From Bacteroides pyogenes (lineage in GTDB: Bacteria > Bacteroidota > Bacteroidia > Bacteroidales > Bacteroidaceae), in assembly GCF_014196225.1 (NCBI RefSeq), contig NZ_JACIDI010000011.1:18091-82090 (forward strand): 64,000 nucleotides of DNA. The letters are read 5' to 3'. The notes under the pieces are model-generated. The model saw only the letters and a list, made by a program, of their open reading frames with translations. It searched no databases and had not been told where the DNA came from. A program made the position numbers and the translations under genes. Positions within the stretch are counted from its first letter, which is position 1; each line of letters opens with the position of its first letter. This document shows, in pieces, positions 46,628 to 56,639 of the stretch.

Positions 46628-47908
46628 TTAGTACGCGAAGATAGGATATTTCTTCATCGTTTCGTTGACACGGGCGCGTACCTTGCCGATAACTTCCTCG
46701 TTGTCCACATTCGACAAGACGGTTTCGATCATTTCCGCAATTTCCAGCATCAAGTCTTCTTTTGCACCACGCGTAGTGATTGCCGGAGTACCCAGGCGAA
46801 TGCCTGACGTCTGGAAAGCCGAACGGCTGTCGAACGGAACCATATTTTTGTTGACGGTAATGTCGGCGGCTACCAACGCTTTCTCTGCAATTTTACCTGT
46901 CAGCTCCGGATATTTGCTACGCAAATCCACCAGCATCGAGTGATTGTCCGTACCTCCCGAAACGATGGTGAATCCCCGGTCGATCAAAGCTTTTGCGAGC
47001 ACCGACGCATTCTTTTGCACTTGTTTGGCGTATTCTTTATATTCGGGGCAGAGAATTTCTCCGAATGCTACTGCTTTGGCTGCAATGACATGTTCCAAAG
47101 GACCTCCCTGAATACCCGGGAATACGGCAGAATCCAATAGCTGAGACATCATTTTTATTTCACCTTTCGGAGTTTTCTTGCCCCATGGGTTGGGGAAATC
47201 CTCGCCCATCATAATGACTCCTCCGCGAGGTCCGCGAAGTGTCTTGTGAGTAGTGGAAGTGACAATGTGGGCATATTTTACGGGATTGTCGAGCAATCCG
47301 GCAGCTATCAAACCGGCAGGATGCGCCATGTCGATCATCAGAATAGCGCCTACCTTGTCTGCAATTTCGCGCATACGCTTGTAATCCCATTCTCGGGAAT
47401 ATGCAGAGCCTCCGCCTATGATTAATTTCGGTTTTTCACGTAGAGCGATTTCTTCCATCTGATCGTAATCTACTCGCCCGGTCTCTTTGTTCAGGTTATA
47501 TTCGCACGGCGTATAGATAATGCCCGATGTGTTGACTGGCGATCCGTGAGATAAATGACCTCCGTGTGCCAGATTCAGTCCCATGAATTTGTCGCCCGGC
47601 TTCAATACAGCCAGAAAAACGGCTTCATTGGCCTGTGCTCCGGAATGGGGCTGTACGTTCGCCCATTCGGCTCCGAAGATTTCTTTCAATCGGTCGATAG
47701 CGATTTGTTCGCTTTGATCGACTACTTCACAGCCTCCGTAATAGCGTTTGCCCGGATAACCTTCCGCATACTTGTTTGTCAGGCAAGAACCCATTGCCTC
47801 CATCACTTGGTCACTTACAAAATTCTCGGATGCGATCAGCTCTATACCTTTAAGCTGACGTTGGTGTTCTTTTTCGATGATGTCGAAAATTAAGTCGTCC
47901 CTTTTCAT
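46628..47908 (-). CDS. glyA: Serine hydroxymethyltransferase
   Basis: A 426-residue PLP enzyme that interconverts serine and glycine with tetrahydrofolate and supplies one-carbon units. It shows [15 protein letters not shown] (about 120-135) and the PLP-lysine site [15 protein letters not shown] (about 216-230), plus the N-terminal [11 protein letters not shown] motif. Full length. Monocistronic, with a TAACTTTG box upstream and a shared terminator downstream. Confidence 0.98.
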   Translation of the reverse strand: MKRDDLIFDIIEKEHQRQLKGIELIASENFVSDQVMEAMGSCLTNKYAEGYPGKRYYGGCEVVDQSEQIAIDRLKEIFGAEWANVQPHSGAQANEAVFLAVLKPGDKFMGLNLAHGGHLSHGSPVNTSGIIYTPCEYNLNKETGRVDYDQMEEIALREKPKLIIGGGSAYSREWDYKRMREIADKVGAILMIDMAHPAGLIAAGLLDNPVKYAHIVTSTTHKTLRGPRGGVIMMGEDFPNPWGKKTPKGEIKMMSQLLDSAVFPGIQGGPLEHVIAAKAVAFGEILCPEYKEYAKQVQKNASVLAKALIDRGFTIVSGGTDNHSMLVDLRSKYPELTGKIAEKALVAADITVNKNMVPFDSRSAFQTSGIRLGTPAITTRGAKEDLMLEIAEMIETVLSNVDNEEVIGKVRARVNETMKKYPIFAY

Positions 47909-47964
47909 TCTTTTGTAGATAAGATTAAAGTTTTAATTCGAGATACCCTTAGTTTGAATGTGTA

Positions 47965-47972
47965 CAAAGTTA
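47965..47972 (-). promoter_or_regulatory. -7 box for glyA
   Basis: The minus strand reads TAACTTTG, 56 bp upstream of the glyA ATG. Confidence 0.55.
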
Positions 47973-48050
47973 ATGAAAATAAATAGATAAATAAACTATA
48001 AAAGAGTATTTAAATTGAATATACTTACGAAAAATGCGAGTGATTTTTTG

Positions 48051-48788
48051 TTAGAGGAGTAAACCGAGCGAAAAGCTCAACGCACTGTCGCGCCGATTAA
48101 ATACGATAGGGCTGACGTTAGCGGATTTATTTGCTTTTTCGTGACTGTAGGTGATCGATTTCGACATGTTCACCACTCCTTGTTCGTAACGGAAATCGAA
48201 GAAAATACGGGAGATGTTGACGCCGATGCCTACAACGATGCCGGCGTTGAGCGGATGAAGCACTTCCTCCACTTCTTTTTGGTCGAAGTTTTTAAATTGT
48301 ATCTCACTCTTTTTCCTCCATAGATAACGGAACTTGGGACCTGCAAAAACAGACATTTCGTAAGGGCCGCTTTTAACCACATTATATCCGTATAGAATGG
48401 GAAAATCGATGCTATGTAGAGTGGATTGAACCGCCGCAATATCCGGTTCGATATCGGGATGCTGCACTCCAAGCTTGTCGAAAGCGATTTCGCCCTTGCT
48501 CACATTGTAAGAAACCTCCGGCTGGATAAAACTGTTCTTTATATTGACGCGTGTGAAAAGAGAAAGGAAATGACCGATTTTATAGTTGTTCTGCACTTCG
48601 TCGATAGTTACATCGTTGATTTTCAGTTTAGAAACAATAAACATGGTTGAGTTGAAACCGGCTTTAATACCTAAATTTAGTTTTTGTGTATTCGGAGCGC
48701 TCACTCTGTCGATGCCGTTGCTTTGTCCATAAGCTACATACGGGATAGTGAATAAAGAATAAAGTAAAATTAGATGTATCCTGCCCAT
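48051..48788 (-). CDS. PorT-type outer-membrane beta-barrel protein
   Basis: A 245-residue protein with a signal peptide (about 1-21, ending VAYG). An eight-stranded barrel pattern of the OMP_b-brl_2/PorT family follows: LGIKAGFNSTMF, SFIQPEVSYN, SIDFPILYGYNV, MSVFAGPKFRYLW, VGIGVNISRIFFDFRYEQG, and a terminal strand LSFSLGLLL. PorT itself serves type IX secretion in some Bacteroidetes, but many small paralogues have no known role. It starts 9 bp after the flavin reductase stop and is probably on the same transcript. Confidence 0.8.
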   Translation of the reverse strand: MGRIHLILLYSLFTIPYVAYGQSNGIDRVSAPNTQKLNLGIKAGFNSTMFIVSKLKINDVTIDEVQNNYKIGHFLSLFTRVNIKNSFIQPEVSYNVSKGEIAFDKLGVQHPDIEPDIAAVQSTLHSIDFPILYGYNVVKSGPYEMSVFAGPKFRYLWRKKSEIQFKNFDQKEVEEVLHPLNAGIVVGIGVNISRIFFDFRYEQGVVNMSKSITYSHEKANKSANVSPIVFNRRDSALSFSLGLLL

Positions 48789-48797
48789 AACCTCGTT

Positions 48798-49364
48798 TTA
48801 TTTCTTTTTTTCTACACTCCAGCCGAATTTTCCTATTTTCTTTCCTAATTCGTAATAACCTCCGTGTACATAGACCAACGGGTTGGTTTCGGCCAATTCC
48901 AGCTTGCCTGTTTCCGCATTCAGGTTCCGGTCGTCGGCCCGCACGTTTACCACATCGGCAATAAACATATCGTGTGATCCGAGCGATATGATTTCCTTCA
49001 CACGGCATTCGATGCTAAGAGGGGATTCTTCGATCAGCGGCGCGCTTACTACCGAACACCGTCCCGGAGTAAGTCTCATTTCTTCGAATTTACGGTAATC
49101 CTTTCCCGAGCGCACTCCGCACCAATCGGTAGCGTATACCATATCTTTAGTGGTAAGGTTGATAACGAACTCCATGTTTCTTTTTATAATTTCGTAGGAG
49201 TGCCGTTCGGGACGTACGGATATGTAGCACATGGGCGGGTTCGAACAAATAGTGCCTGTCCATGCTACAGTGATAATATTGTATTCGCTTTCTTCTTTTC
49301 CACAACTGACCAACACGGCAGGCAATGGATAAATCATCGTACCCGGTTTCCAATCTTGTTTCAT
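48798..49364 (-). CDS. Flavin reductase family protein (FMN-binding split barrel)
   Basis: A 188-residue protein of the flavoredoxin/flavin reductase-like family, with YPLPAVLVSCG, NIITVAWTGTICSNPPMCYISVRP (FMN-binding core) and VINLTTKDMVYATDWCG. It may pass electrons from NAD(P)H or ferredoxin to FMN; the physiological acceptor is unknown. The ATG at 49364 gives the standard family N-terminus. A longer frame up to 49523 would overlap pyrI and adds a non-homologous stretch. It lies 107 bp after pyrI on the same strand. Confidence 0.88.
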   Translation of the reverse strand: MKQDWKPGTMIYPLPAVLVSCGKEESEYNIITVAWTGTICSNPPMCYISVRPERHSYEIIKRNMEFVINLTTKDMVYATDWCGVRSGKDYRKFEEMRLTPGRCSVVSAPLIEESPLSIECRVKEIISLGSHDMFIADVVNVRADDRNLNAETGKLELAETNPLVYVHGGYYELGKKIGKFGWSVEKKK

Positions 49365-49471
49365 TGCATTAATTTGTTTTATGGCTTTATCCTTATATTT
49401 ATGGGTTCGGTTCTGTTTGCCGTTTTCAAACATGGAACATCTGCTTTCCATGAAGAAAAACATGTAAGAAT

Positions 49472-49933
49472 TTAGATGATAACCAACTCTTCTCGTTTTT
49501 GCTCTTTCTCGCAATAGTGACATTTCACAATGCAGCTTTCTTTGTCTATCACATGAAACCGCGTTGCCATCGGTTCATTGTTCGTAATACATTTCGGATT
49601 GGCACATCTTACGATACTGCGCAATTCGTCGGGTAGCTGCACTTCCTTTTTTTCTACCACTTCGTAGTCGCGGATAATGTTCAGTTGAACACGTGGAGCC
49701 ACTACTGCGATGCGGTTGATTTCATCGTCGCAAAAAAACTTGTCGGCAATCTTTATAATGCCTTTCTTGCCGAGCTTCTTGCTGTCAAGATTAAACCCGA
49801 TAGTGATGTTACTTGTCATCTGTTCTACACCCAGCAGTTGTACGACGGTAAACAATTTCTCTGAAGGAATATGGTCGATTACGGTTCCGTTCTCTAAAGC
49901 GGCAACCTGTAGTTCTTGTTTCTTTTTGTTCAT
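49472..49933 (-). CDS. pyrI: Aspartate carbamoyltransferase regulatory subunit
   Basis: A 153-residue allosteric subunit of ATCase. The N-terminal nucleotide-binding domain contains [11 protein letters not shown], and the C-terminal zinc domain has four cysteines (CANPKC and CHYC). It binds CTP/ATP to adjust PyrB activity. Start and pyrB stop overlap by four bases (ATGA), so the subunits are made together in a fixed ratio. Confidence 0.97.
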   Translation of the reverse strand: MNKKKQELQVAALENGTVIDHIPSEKLFTVVQLLGVEQMTSNITIGFNLDSKKLGKKGIIKIADKFFCDDEINRIAVVAPRVQLNIIRDYEVVEKKEVQLPDELRSIVRCANPKCITNNEPMATRFHVIDKESCIVKCHYCEKEQKREELVII

Positions 49934-50871
49934 AACGGCATGTCTTTTTTAATGTCTTCCAATGTAATACCCAAAACATCGCACAGAATAGCTTCACGGG
50001 CATATAATCCGTTTTGTGCTTGTTGGAAATAATATGCTTTGGGGTTATCGTCCACGTCATAAGCTATCTCGTTCACACGGGGCAGAGGGTGGAGGATACG
50101 AAGGTTCGGGCGAGTGTTTCCCAGCATCTTGTTGCGAAGTATATATACGTTTTTCACTCGTTCGTATTCCATTAAATCTGTAAATCTCTCTCGTTGGACA
50201 CGGGTCATATACAAAATATCCGCATCGGCGATAATCTCTTCGGTAAAATCCGTATGTTCCGTATATCTGATTTGGTGCTCTCGGCAGTATATCTTATATT
50301 CTTCCGGCATTTTCAGCTCATCCGGGGCGACAAAGTGGAAAGTCGGGTTGAAATGGCGCATGGCCATAAGCAGGGAGTGTACCGTGCGCCCGTATTTCAG
50401 GTCGCCTACCAAATAAATGTTGAGGTTTTCGAGCGTGCCCTGGGTTTTGTATATTGAGTACAAGTCGAGCATCGTCTGCGAAGGATGTTGATTGGCTCCA
50501 TCACCTGCGTTGACTATGGGAACAGGGGCCACTTCACTGGCATATCGTGCTGCTCCTTCAAGATAGTGTCGCATGACAATAATATCTGCGTAGCTGCTGA
50601 CCATTAAAATTGTATCTTTAAGTGTTTCTCCTTTCGAAGAGCTGGTTACTTTTGGATCTGTAAACCCGATGACACGAGCGCCCAGTCGGTTCGCTGCCGT
50701 TTCGAAACTGAGGCGGGTGCGGGTAGAAGGCTCGAAAAATAATGTAGCTACTACTTTGTCATGCAATAATTGGCGATTCGGTTTCTTTTCGAATTGTTTC
50801 GCCATTTCGAGCATGTAGAGGATTTTTTCTTTTGAATGTTCGGCAATGGTCACTAAGCTTCTGTTTTCCAT
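49930..50871 (-). CDS. pyrB: Aspartate carbamoyltransferase catalytic subunit
   Basis: A 313-residue enzyme joining carbamoyl phosphate and aspartate in the first committed step of pyrimidine synthesis. Carbamoyl phosphate site [12 protein letters not shown], the [11 protein letters not shown] loop, [15 protein letters not shown] (His-Pro loop) and HPLPRVNEI are intact. The ATG at 50871 gives the usual N-terminus [14 protein letters not shown]; an in-frame ATG at 50892 would add seven residues. A near-consensus box (TACCTTTA on the minus strand, around 50920-50930) stands upstream. No PyrR-type attenuator was seen. Confidence 0.97.
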   Translation of the reverse strand: MENRSLVTIAEHSKEKILYMLEMAKQFEKKPNRQLLHDKVVATLFFEPSTRTRLSFETAANRLGARVIGFTDPKVTSSSKGETLKDTILMVSSYADIIVMRHYLEGAARYASEVAPVPIVNAGDGANQHPSQTMLDLYSIYKTQGTLENLNIYLVGDLKYGRTVHSLLMAMRHFNPTFHFVAPDELKMPEEYKIYCREHQIRYTEHTDFTEEIIADADILYMTRVQRERFTDLMEYERVKNVYILRNKMLGNTRPNLRILHPLPRVNEIAYDVDDNPKAYYFQQAQNGLYAREAILCDVLGITLEDIKKDMPL

Positions 50872-51081
50872 TTTGTCATCTTCTTTATACATAAATAGAA
50901 TTTGTTTTACCAGTGTGTAAAGGTAAAGAGAAAATATGGAAAAAGAGATACCTAACCCGCAATATTTTTATATGTTTGGCACAAATGTGTATTTGCCGGA
51001 TAAGCCTGCTTGAAGTACGTGATTGCTATGAAGAAGAGCAAATAATTGATAATTCTTGCTGGCAGTATAATGGAATTTATC

Positions 51082-51089
51082 TACCTTTG
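51082..51089 (+). promoter_or_regulatory. -7 box for the PBP1A-folK-kdsB genes
   Basis: TACCTTTG lies 48 bp upstream of the chosen ATG at 51138. A TTG at 51056-51058 is a loose -33 candidate. Confidence 0.6.
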
Positions 51090-51137
51090 CCTTTTTAAAA
51101 TGAGAACGTTTTATTTTAAATAAAGCTTTTGAAAAAG

Positions 51138-53465
51138 ATGATTCGAAAAATTATAAAAATATTATGGATATCATTGGCAGTTGCTTTAGTAGCTAGTGTG
51201 ATCGTTTTTGTTTCTATCTCTAAAGGGTGGATAGGGTATATGCCTCCGGTTGAAGAATTGGAAAACCCCAATTATAAATTTGCCACAGAAATATTCTCTG
51301 AAGACGGCAAGGTGCTGGGTACGTGGTCGTACAGTAAGGAAAACCGAGTATATATTGCTTATGAGGCTTTGTCTCCTCATATCATCAATGCTCTTATTGC
51401 GACGGAAGATATTCGTTTCGCCGAACATTCGGGCATCGATGCAAAGGCCTTATTCCGTGCTTTTCTGAAACGTGGTTTGCTTTTTCAAAAGAATGCGGGA
51501 GGGGGCAGTACTTTGTCACAACAGCTCGCTAAACAGCTGTTTACTGAAAAGGTTGCCAAGAATACTCTTCAAAGACTTTTTCAAAAGCCGATAGAATGGG
51601 TTATTGCAGTGAAACTGGAGCGATATTATACGAAAGAAGAAATTCTAAGCATGTATTTAAATAAGTTCGACTTCTTGAACAATGCTGTTGGAATAAAAAC
51701 TGCAGCGCATACCTATTTCGGTTCTGAGCCGAAAGAGTTAAAGATAGAAGAAGCGGCTATGTTGGTTGGTATGTGTAAAAATCCGTCGCTTTATAACCCG
51801 ATTCGTTTTAATGAAAGGGCGAAAGGACGCCGTAACGTGGTGATAGAACAAATGCGTAAAGCCGGATATATTACTGCTGCGGAATGTGATTCTTTAAAAG
51901 CTCTTCCATTGAAATTAACTTATAATCGGGTAGATCATAAAGAAGGGTTAGCGACTTACTTTCGCGAATATCTTCGTGGCGTAATTGCCGCTAAAAAACC
52001 TGTGAAGAGCGATTATCGTAGTTGGCAAATGCAGAAATATTATGAAGATTCGCTTTCATGGGAAACAAATCCATTGTATGGTTGGTGTGAGAAAAACCAT
52101 AAGAAAGACGGTTCTACATATAATATTTATACCGACGGATTGAAGATTTACACAACAATCAATTCACGTATGCAACAATATGCTGAAGAAGCGGTAAAAG
52201 AACATCTGGGCGATTATTTGCAACCGGAATTTTTCAAATCGAAAAAAGGGCGCAAGCAGGCGCCATATACGAATATGCTGACTCAAGAGGAAGTTAATAA
52301 AATATTGACACGCTCTATGAAACAAACAGACCGCTATAGGGCTATGAAAGCTGCAGGGGCCTCGGAAGCGGAGATCCGGAAAGCCTTTGATACTCCGGAG
52401 GAGATGTCTGTGTTTTCGTGGACAGGTATAAAAGATACTGTCATGACTCCAATGGATTCGATTCGCTATTACAAGCATTTCCTGCGAACCGGTTTTATGT
52501 CTATGGATCCTGTCAATGGACATGTGAAAGCGTATGTAGGTGGTCCTAATTATACTTATTTCCAATATGATATGGCTATGGTGGGACGTAGGCAAGTAGG
52601 GTCTACCGTCAAGCCCTATTTGTATACCTTAGCGATGGAGAATGGGTTTTCACCATGTGACCAAGCACGTCATGTAGAGCAAACATTAATTGATGAAAAT
52701 GGAAGACCATGGTCACCGCGAAATACCAATCATAAGCGTTACGGAGAAATGGTTTCATTGAAATGGGGATTAGCGAATTCTGACAACTGGATATCTGCTT
52801 ACCTGATGAGTAAGCTGAATCCATATGCTTTAGTTCGCCTGCTTCATGCTTTCGGGGTGCGCAATAAAGACATCCAGCCAACAGTTTCCCTTTGTCTGGG
52901 ACCGTGTGAGATATCCGTGGGAGAAATGGTAAGTGCATATACAGCTTTTGCGAATAAAGGAATTCGTGTAGAACCTTTGTTTGTCACGAGAATTGAAGAT
53001 AGTGATGGAAACTTGCTTTCTACTTTCAATCCACAAATGGAAGAAGTGGTTAGCGCTACGAGCGTGTATAAAATGTTGGTGATGCTTCGGGCTGTTATCA
53101 ATGAAGGTACGGGTGGAAGGGTACGTCGCTATGGAATAACTGCCGATATGGGAGGTAAAACCGGAACAACCAATCGCAACGCAGACGGATGGTTTATGGG
53201 ATTTACTCCGAATCTGGTATCCGGCTGTTGGGTAGGAGGTGAAGAACGGGACATTCATTTCGACACGATGACTTATGGTCAAGGGGCTTCGTTGGCATTG
53301 CCTGTTTGGTCTAAATATATGAAGAAAGTATTCGATGACCCTTCTTTAGGCTACAGTCAGCAAGAGCGTTTTAAGCTTCCCGAAGGTTTTGATCCGTGTG
53401 CCGGATCGGAAACCTCAATGGATGATATCATCGAGGATGTCGGATTGGATGATTTATTTAATTAG
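51138..53465 (+). CDS. Class A penicillin-binding protein (PBP1A-type, bifunctional)
   Basis: A 775-residue inner-membrane enzyme that polymerises and cross-links peptidoglycan. One N-terminal membrane anchor (about 8-27). The GT51 transglycosylase domain has EDIRFAEHSG and GGGSTLSQQLAKQLFTE (about 95-140). The transpeptidase domain has the Ser-x-x-Lys motif in GSTVKPYLY, the SxN motif (ANSDNWIS) and the KTG motif in GGKTGTTNRNADGW. The ATG at 51138 replaces an upstream TTG at 51129. folK follows after 2 bp and kdsB overlaps folK, so the three form one operon. Confidence 0.95.
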   Translation: MIRKIIKILWISLAVALVASVIVFVSISKGWIGYMPPVEELENPNYKFATEIFSEDGKVLGTWSYSKENRVYIAYEALSPHIINALIATEDIRFAEHSGIDAKALFRAFLKRGLLFQKNAGGGSTLSQQLAKQLFTEKVAKNTLQRLFQKPIEWVIAVKLERYYTKEEILSMYLNKFDFLNNAVGIKTAAHTYFGSEPKELKIEEAAMLVGMCKNPSLYNPIRFNERAKGRRNVVIEQMRKAGYITAAECDSLKALPLKLTYNRVDHKEGLATYFREYLRGVIAAKKPVKSDYRSWQMQKYYEDSLSWETNPLYGWCEKNHKKDGSTYNIYTDGLKIYTTINSRMQQYAEEAVKEHLGDYLQPEFFKSKKGRKQAPYTNMLTQEEVNKILTRSMKQTDRYRAMKAAGASEAEIRKAFDTPEEMSVFSWTGIKDTVMTPMDSIRYYKHFLRTGFMSMDPVNGHVKAYVGGPNYTYFQYDMAMVGRRQVGSTVKPYLYTLAMENGFSPCDQARHVEQTLIDENGRPWSPRNTNHKRYGEMVSLKWGLANSDNWISAYLMSKLNPYALVRLLHAFGVRNKDIQPTVSLCLGPCEISVGEMVSAYTAFANKGIRVEPLFVTRIEDSDGNLLSTFNPQMEEVVSATSVYKMLVMLRAVINEGTGGRVRRYGITADMGGKTGTTNRNADGWFMGFTPNLVSGCWVGGEERDIHFDTMTYGQGASLALPVWSKYMKKVFDDPSLGYSQQERFKLPEGFDPCAGSETSMDDIIEDVGLDDLFN

Positions 53466-53467
53466 AC

Positions 53468-53860
53468 ATGAAAAAATGTGTAGTTTGTATAGGAAGTAAT
53501 TATAACCGAAAGGAGAGTTTAGCATTTGCAAGACGCAAGTTGATGGAGTTGTTCTCTCCTGTGTGTTTTTCTGTCGAACAAGAGACACTTCCTGTCAACA
53601 TCAAGAACCGATCATTGTTTTCGAATCAAGTTGCTGTTTTTTTTTCGGAGTTGAAAGAGGAAGAGGTAAAAGTAGAACTGAGAAAAATAGAGGAAGCTGC
53701 TGGTCGTAGTTTTGAAAATAATAAAAAAGGGATTATCGTTTTAGATATAGATCTACTCTTATTTCATCATCGGATTTTGAAACCGGAAGATATGAAAAGA
53801 GAATATATTCTGAAAGGAATAGAGGAAATTATGAATTCAGAAACTTACCGGATGTTATGA
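53468..53860 (+). CDS. folK: Putative 2-amino-4-hydroxy-6-hydroxymethyldihydropteridine diphosphokinase (HPPK)
   Basis: A 130-residue protein that matches HPPK, the pyrophosphokinase of folate synthesis. It has the N-terminal CIGSNYNRKESLAFARRKL strand-helix and the signature region RSFENNKKGIIVLDIDLLLF with the metal-binding D-x-D. It is shorter than typical HPPK (about 155-160) and the middle is compressed. The basic R-P residues of the classic signature are only partly kept, so activity is likely but not certain. It starts 2 bp after PBP1A and overlaps kdsB by four bases (ATGA). Confidence 0.8.
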   Translation: MKKCVVCIGSNYNRKESLAFARRKLMELFSPVCFSVEQETLPVNIKNRSLFSNQVAVFFSELKEEEVKVELRKIEEAAGRSFENNKKGIIVLDIDLLLFHHRILKPEDMKREYILKGIEEIMNSETYRML

Positions 53861-54612
53861 CTTTTTTAGGAATTATACCTGCACGCTATGCATCTACGCG
53901 TTTTCCCGCCAAGCCATTGGCGATGTTGGGCGGGAAAATGGTTATCCAACGGGTGTATGAGCAAGTAAAAGATATATTGGATGACGTTTATGTAGCAACG
54001 GACGATGAGCGCATTGAGACTGCCGTGAAATCTTTCGGGGGGAAAGTTATAATGACCTCCATCCATCATAAAAGTGGAACGGATCGCTGTTATGAAGCTG
54101 CCACTAAGATAGAAGGTGATTTTGATATTATTTTCAATATACAGGGAGATGAACCTTTCATTCAGCCGTCACAAATAAATACTCTGAAAAATTGTTTTAT
54201 GGAGGATCTTACCACTCAGATAGCCACATTGGTGAAACCATTCACCGCAAACGATTCATATGCGGCATTAGAAAATGTAAATTCTCCCAAAGTGGTAATC
54301 AATAAAAATAGAGAGGCTCTTTATTTTAGCCGGTCTATCATTCCTTATCAGCGAAATACCTGTCATGAAGAATGGTTGGAAAAACATGTTTATTATAAGC
54401 ATATCGGATTATATGCTTTTCATAAAGATATACTCAAAGAGCTGGTAAGCATACCACAATCGGCATTGGAAATGGCAGAATTATTGGAGCAGCTTCGATG
54501 GCTGGAAAACGGATATCGCATTAAAGTTGGAATCAGCGAGGTAGAAACGATTGGTATCGATACACCGCAAGATTTAGAATATGCGGAGTCTTTTTTGAAG
54601 AATTGGCAATAA
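53857..54612 (+). CDS. kdsB: 3-deoxy-manno-octulosonate cytidylyltransferase (CMP-KDO synthetase)
   Basis: A 251-residue nucleotidyltransferase that activates KDO as CMP-KDO for the lipid A inner core. N-terminal IIPARYASTRFPAKPLAMLGG (nucleotide loop), a central NIQGDEPFI metal site, and VYYKHIGLYAFHKDIL are intact. Translationally coupled to folK. It ends the operon. In the following gap (54613-54913) only the MORN gene promoter was recognised. Confidence 0.96.
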   Translation: MTFLGIIPARYASTRFPAKPLAMLGGKMVIQRVYEQVKDILDDVYVATDDERIETAVKSFGGKVIMTSIHHKSGTDRCYEAATKIEGDFDIIFNIQGDEPFIQPSQINTLKNCFMEDLTTQIATLVKPFTANDSYAALENVNSPKVVINKNREALYFSRSIIPYQRNTCHEEWLEKHVYYKHIGLYAFHKDILKELVSIPQSALEMAELLEQLRWLENGYRIKVGISEVETIGIDTPQDLEYAESFLKNWQ

Positions 54613-54870
54613 GCAATTCATAGAATTGTGAATATGTAATAAAACCACAAATCGCTCCATAAATATAATGAAATAGAAAACTGCATCTGGTATTTCTTTC
54701 AAAAGAAGCGGATAACATGGTGTGTAATCATACGATAGGTACGCTGAATAAAATCTCCGGGAAATCGAATAATTGGTAAAATAATATGCAAAGAGACATT
54801 AAAAGAGGTCGCTGCTGGTAAAAAGTTGTCATAAAAGTGGCTGCAGTTGGGGCTTTTTTATGGAGAATTG

Positions 54871-54878
54871 TATCTTTG
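54871..54878 (+). promoter_or_regulatory. -7 box for the MORN repeat gene
   Basis: TATCTTTG lies 35 bp upstream of the ATG at 54914, with TTG at 54847-54849 as a possible -33 element. Confidence 0.6.
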
Positions 54879-54913
54879 TCAAGATTGTATTTAATGATTA
54901 ATGGGTAATTTTT

Positions 54914-56080
54914 ATGAGAAAAAAACTATATACTACGCTTTTTTTGATTCTTTTTGCTCAAACAGGAGTCGTGGCTCAAAATAAAAGTCATGGCGGAGTT
55001 TTTGAGAAATTAAGAAATATATTCTCCACAGAATTAAAAATAGGAAACTATACTTTCAAAGATGGCAGTATCTATACTGGTGAAATAAAAGGACGTAAAC
55101 CGAATGGCAAGGGCAAGACGGTTTTTAAAAACGGAGACATGTACGAGGGGGAATATATAAAGGGAAAAAGAGAAGGGTATGGTGTTTATACCTTTTCCGA
55201 TGGAGAGAAATATGAAGGACAATGGTATGAGGACCAACAGCATGGAAAAGGCATTTATTATTTTATGAATAATAATCGTTATGAAGGTATGTGGTATCAG
55301 GACTTTCAGCAGGGAGCAGGAACGATGTATTATCATAATGGGGATAAATATGTAGGAAATTGGATAAAAGACAAGCGTGAAGGTGAAGGAACTTACACAT
55401 GGGTAAGTGGTGCGAATTATTCAGGCCGTTGGAAGAATGATAAGAAGAACGGCGAAGGAACGATGGAATGGGATGATGGATGTAAATATACCGGTGAATG
55501 GAAAGACGATGTGCGTCACGGAAAAGGAGTGTTTGAATATGTTAACGGTGACAAATATGAAGGAGATTGGGCAGAAGATATTCAACATGGAAAAGGATTA
55601 TATTATTTCCACAGTGGTGATCGCTACGAAGGCTCATACCTTTTAGGAAAGCGTACTGGTCAGGGGACTTATTACCATATGAATGGTGACAAATATATTG
55701 GCGAGTTTAAAGATGGCATGCAGGATGGTAAAGGAAAGTTTTTATGGACAAATGGTGCTGTCTATGAGGGTGACTGGAAGAGTAATAAGCGCGAAGGTAA
55801 AGGAACTTATACATGGAGCAACGGAGATATATACGAAGGGGATTGGAAGAACAATCGTCCAAACGGTCAAGGAGCTTTAAAAACTGTAGTAGGTATGAGT
55901 TATAAGGGAGGTTTTTTAGACGGCTTGGAAGATGGACAAGGTGTACAAATAGATAAAGATGGTAATCGGTATGAGGGTTTCTTTAAACAAGGAAAAAAGG
56001 ACGGCCCTTTCGTGGAAACGGATAAGGACGGGAAAGTAATCCGGAAAGGTAGATATAAAAATGGAAGGTTGTCTCAGTAA
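54914..56080 (+). CDS. Exported MORN-repeat protein
   Basis: A 388-residue protein with a signal peptide (about 1-22, ending VVAQ) and about 13-14 tandem MORN repeats of 23 residues from about 47 onwards (cores such as YEGEYIKGKREGYG, YEGQWYEDQQHGKG, YEGDWKSNKREGKG). MORN arrays form elongated beta-hairpin plates, and some bind phospholipids or partner proteins. No catalytic domain is fused. Convergent with the FHA gene, 15 bp apart. Function unknown. Confidence 0.85.
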   Translation: MRKKLYTTLFLILFAQTGVVAQNKSHGGVFEKLRNIFSTELKIGNYTFKDGSIYTGEIKGRKPNGKGKTVFKNGDMYEGEYIKGKREGYGVYTFSDGEKYEGQWYEDQQHGKGIYYFMNNNRYEGMWYQDFQQGAGTMYYHNGDKYVGNWIKDKREGEGTYTWVSGANYSGRWKNDKKNGEGTMEWDDGCKYTGEWKDDVRHGKGVFEYVNGDKYEGDWAEDIQHGKGLYYFHSGDRYEGSYLLGKRTGQGTYYHMNGDKYIGEFKDGMQDGKGKFLWTNGAVYEGDWKSNKREGKGTYTWSNGDIYEGDWKNNRPNGQGALKTVVGMSYKGGFLDGLEDGQGVQIDKDGNRYEGFFKQGKKDGPFVETDKDGKVIRKGRYKNGRLSQ

Positions 56081-56095
56081 TGTCCTACCTGATCC

Positions 56096-56623
56096 CTATT
56101 TCGCAGTATGAAGAATGAATGTAGTTGCTCCTATGGTAACAATGGCTCCATCGTTGATTCGAATACGATCTTTATCTTTTAAAAGTTCATTCGTTAAAAA
56201 AGTACCTGTCAAGCTGGGAGCATCTCTTAACGTATAAATAAGCTTGTCTTGCTTATTGCGTTTCACATTAATGATGCAGTGCCGTCTATCCATACTCATA
56301 TCTCCGCTTTCAATAGGAGTGTTGATTACGGTTCCTATGCAACGACGGCCGATTACATTGTCCCCTTCCTGTAAAGGAAGTATTTGTTTAAATCCGAAAA
56401 CGTTTTCAATTACTGTAATATATCCGAACTCCTCTTTTTGTGCTTCAGCTTCTTTTTTCAAGTTTTCCTCTTTACGCAGAGCTTTTACTTTGCTTTTTCC
56501 AATCCGGATACTGAACTGTTTGCCGCAGTGCTCGCATAGAAATACGAGCGATTGGCCTTCGCTATATTTTGTTTCATCGAAATAGAGATAATTTTCGCAC
56601 TTAGGACACAGAACTCGTTTCAT
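56096..56623 (-). CDS. FHA domain protein with N-terminal zinc ribbon
   Basis: A 175-residue soluble protein. Residues 1-45 hold two CxxC pairs (CPKC and CEHC) of a zinc ribbon. A charged linker (about 45-65) follows, then a C-terminal FHA fold (about 80-172) with the phosphothreonine-site residues GRR and S-x-x-H-like MSMDRRHCIINV. It likely binds phosphorylated proteins, but no Ser/Thr kinase gene is nearby. It starts 16 bp after the stop of the HU/SPOR gene on the same strand, so the two form an operon. Confidence 0.85.
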   Translation of the reverse strand: MKRVLCPKCENYLYFDETKYSEGQSLVFLCEHCGKQFSIRIGKSKVKALRKEENLKKEAEAQKEEFGYITVIENVFGFKQILPLQEGDNVIGRRCIGTVINTPIESGDMSMDRRHCIINVKRNKQDKLIYTLRDAPSLTGTFLTNELLKDKDRIRINDGAIVTIGATTFILHTAK

Positions 56624-56639
56624 TTTTAAAATAGAGTTT

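Noticed and set aside
46457..46807. 116-codon plus-strand ORF at the glyA 3' end
   Set aside because: It runs through the terminator hairpin and antisense to glyA; no homology or start signal.
49365..49523. Upstream extension of the flavin reductase
   Set aside because: It would overlap pyrI and adds a basic, non-homologous stretch before the family's normal start at 49364.
50936..51013. 25-codon ORF between pyrB and PBP1A ([14 protein letters not shown]...)
   Set aside because: It lies upstream of the PBP1A -7 box without a promoter of its own and without a following attenuator. Possible but unsupported.
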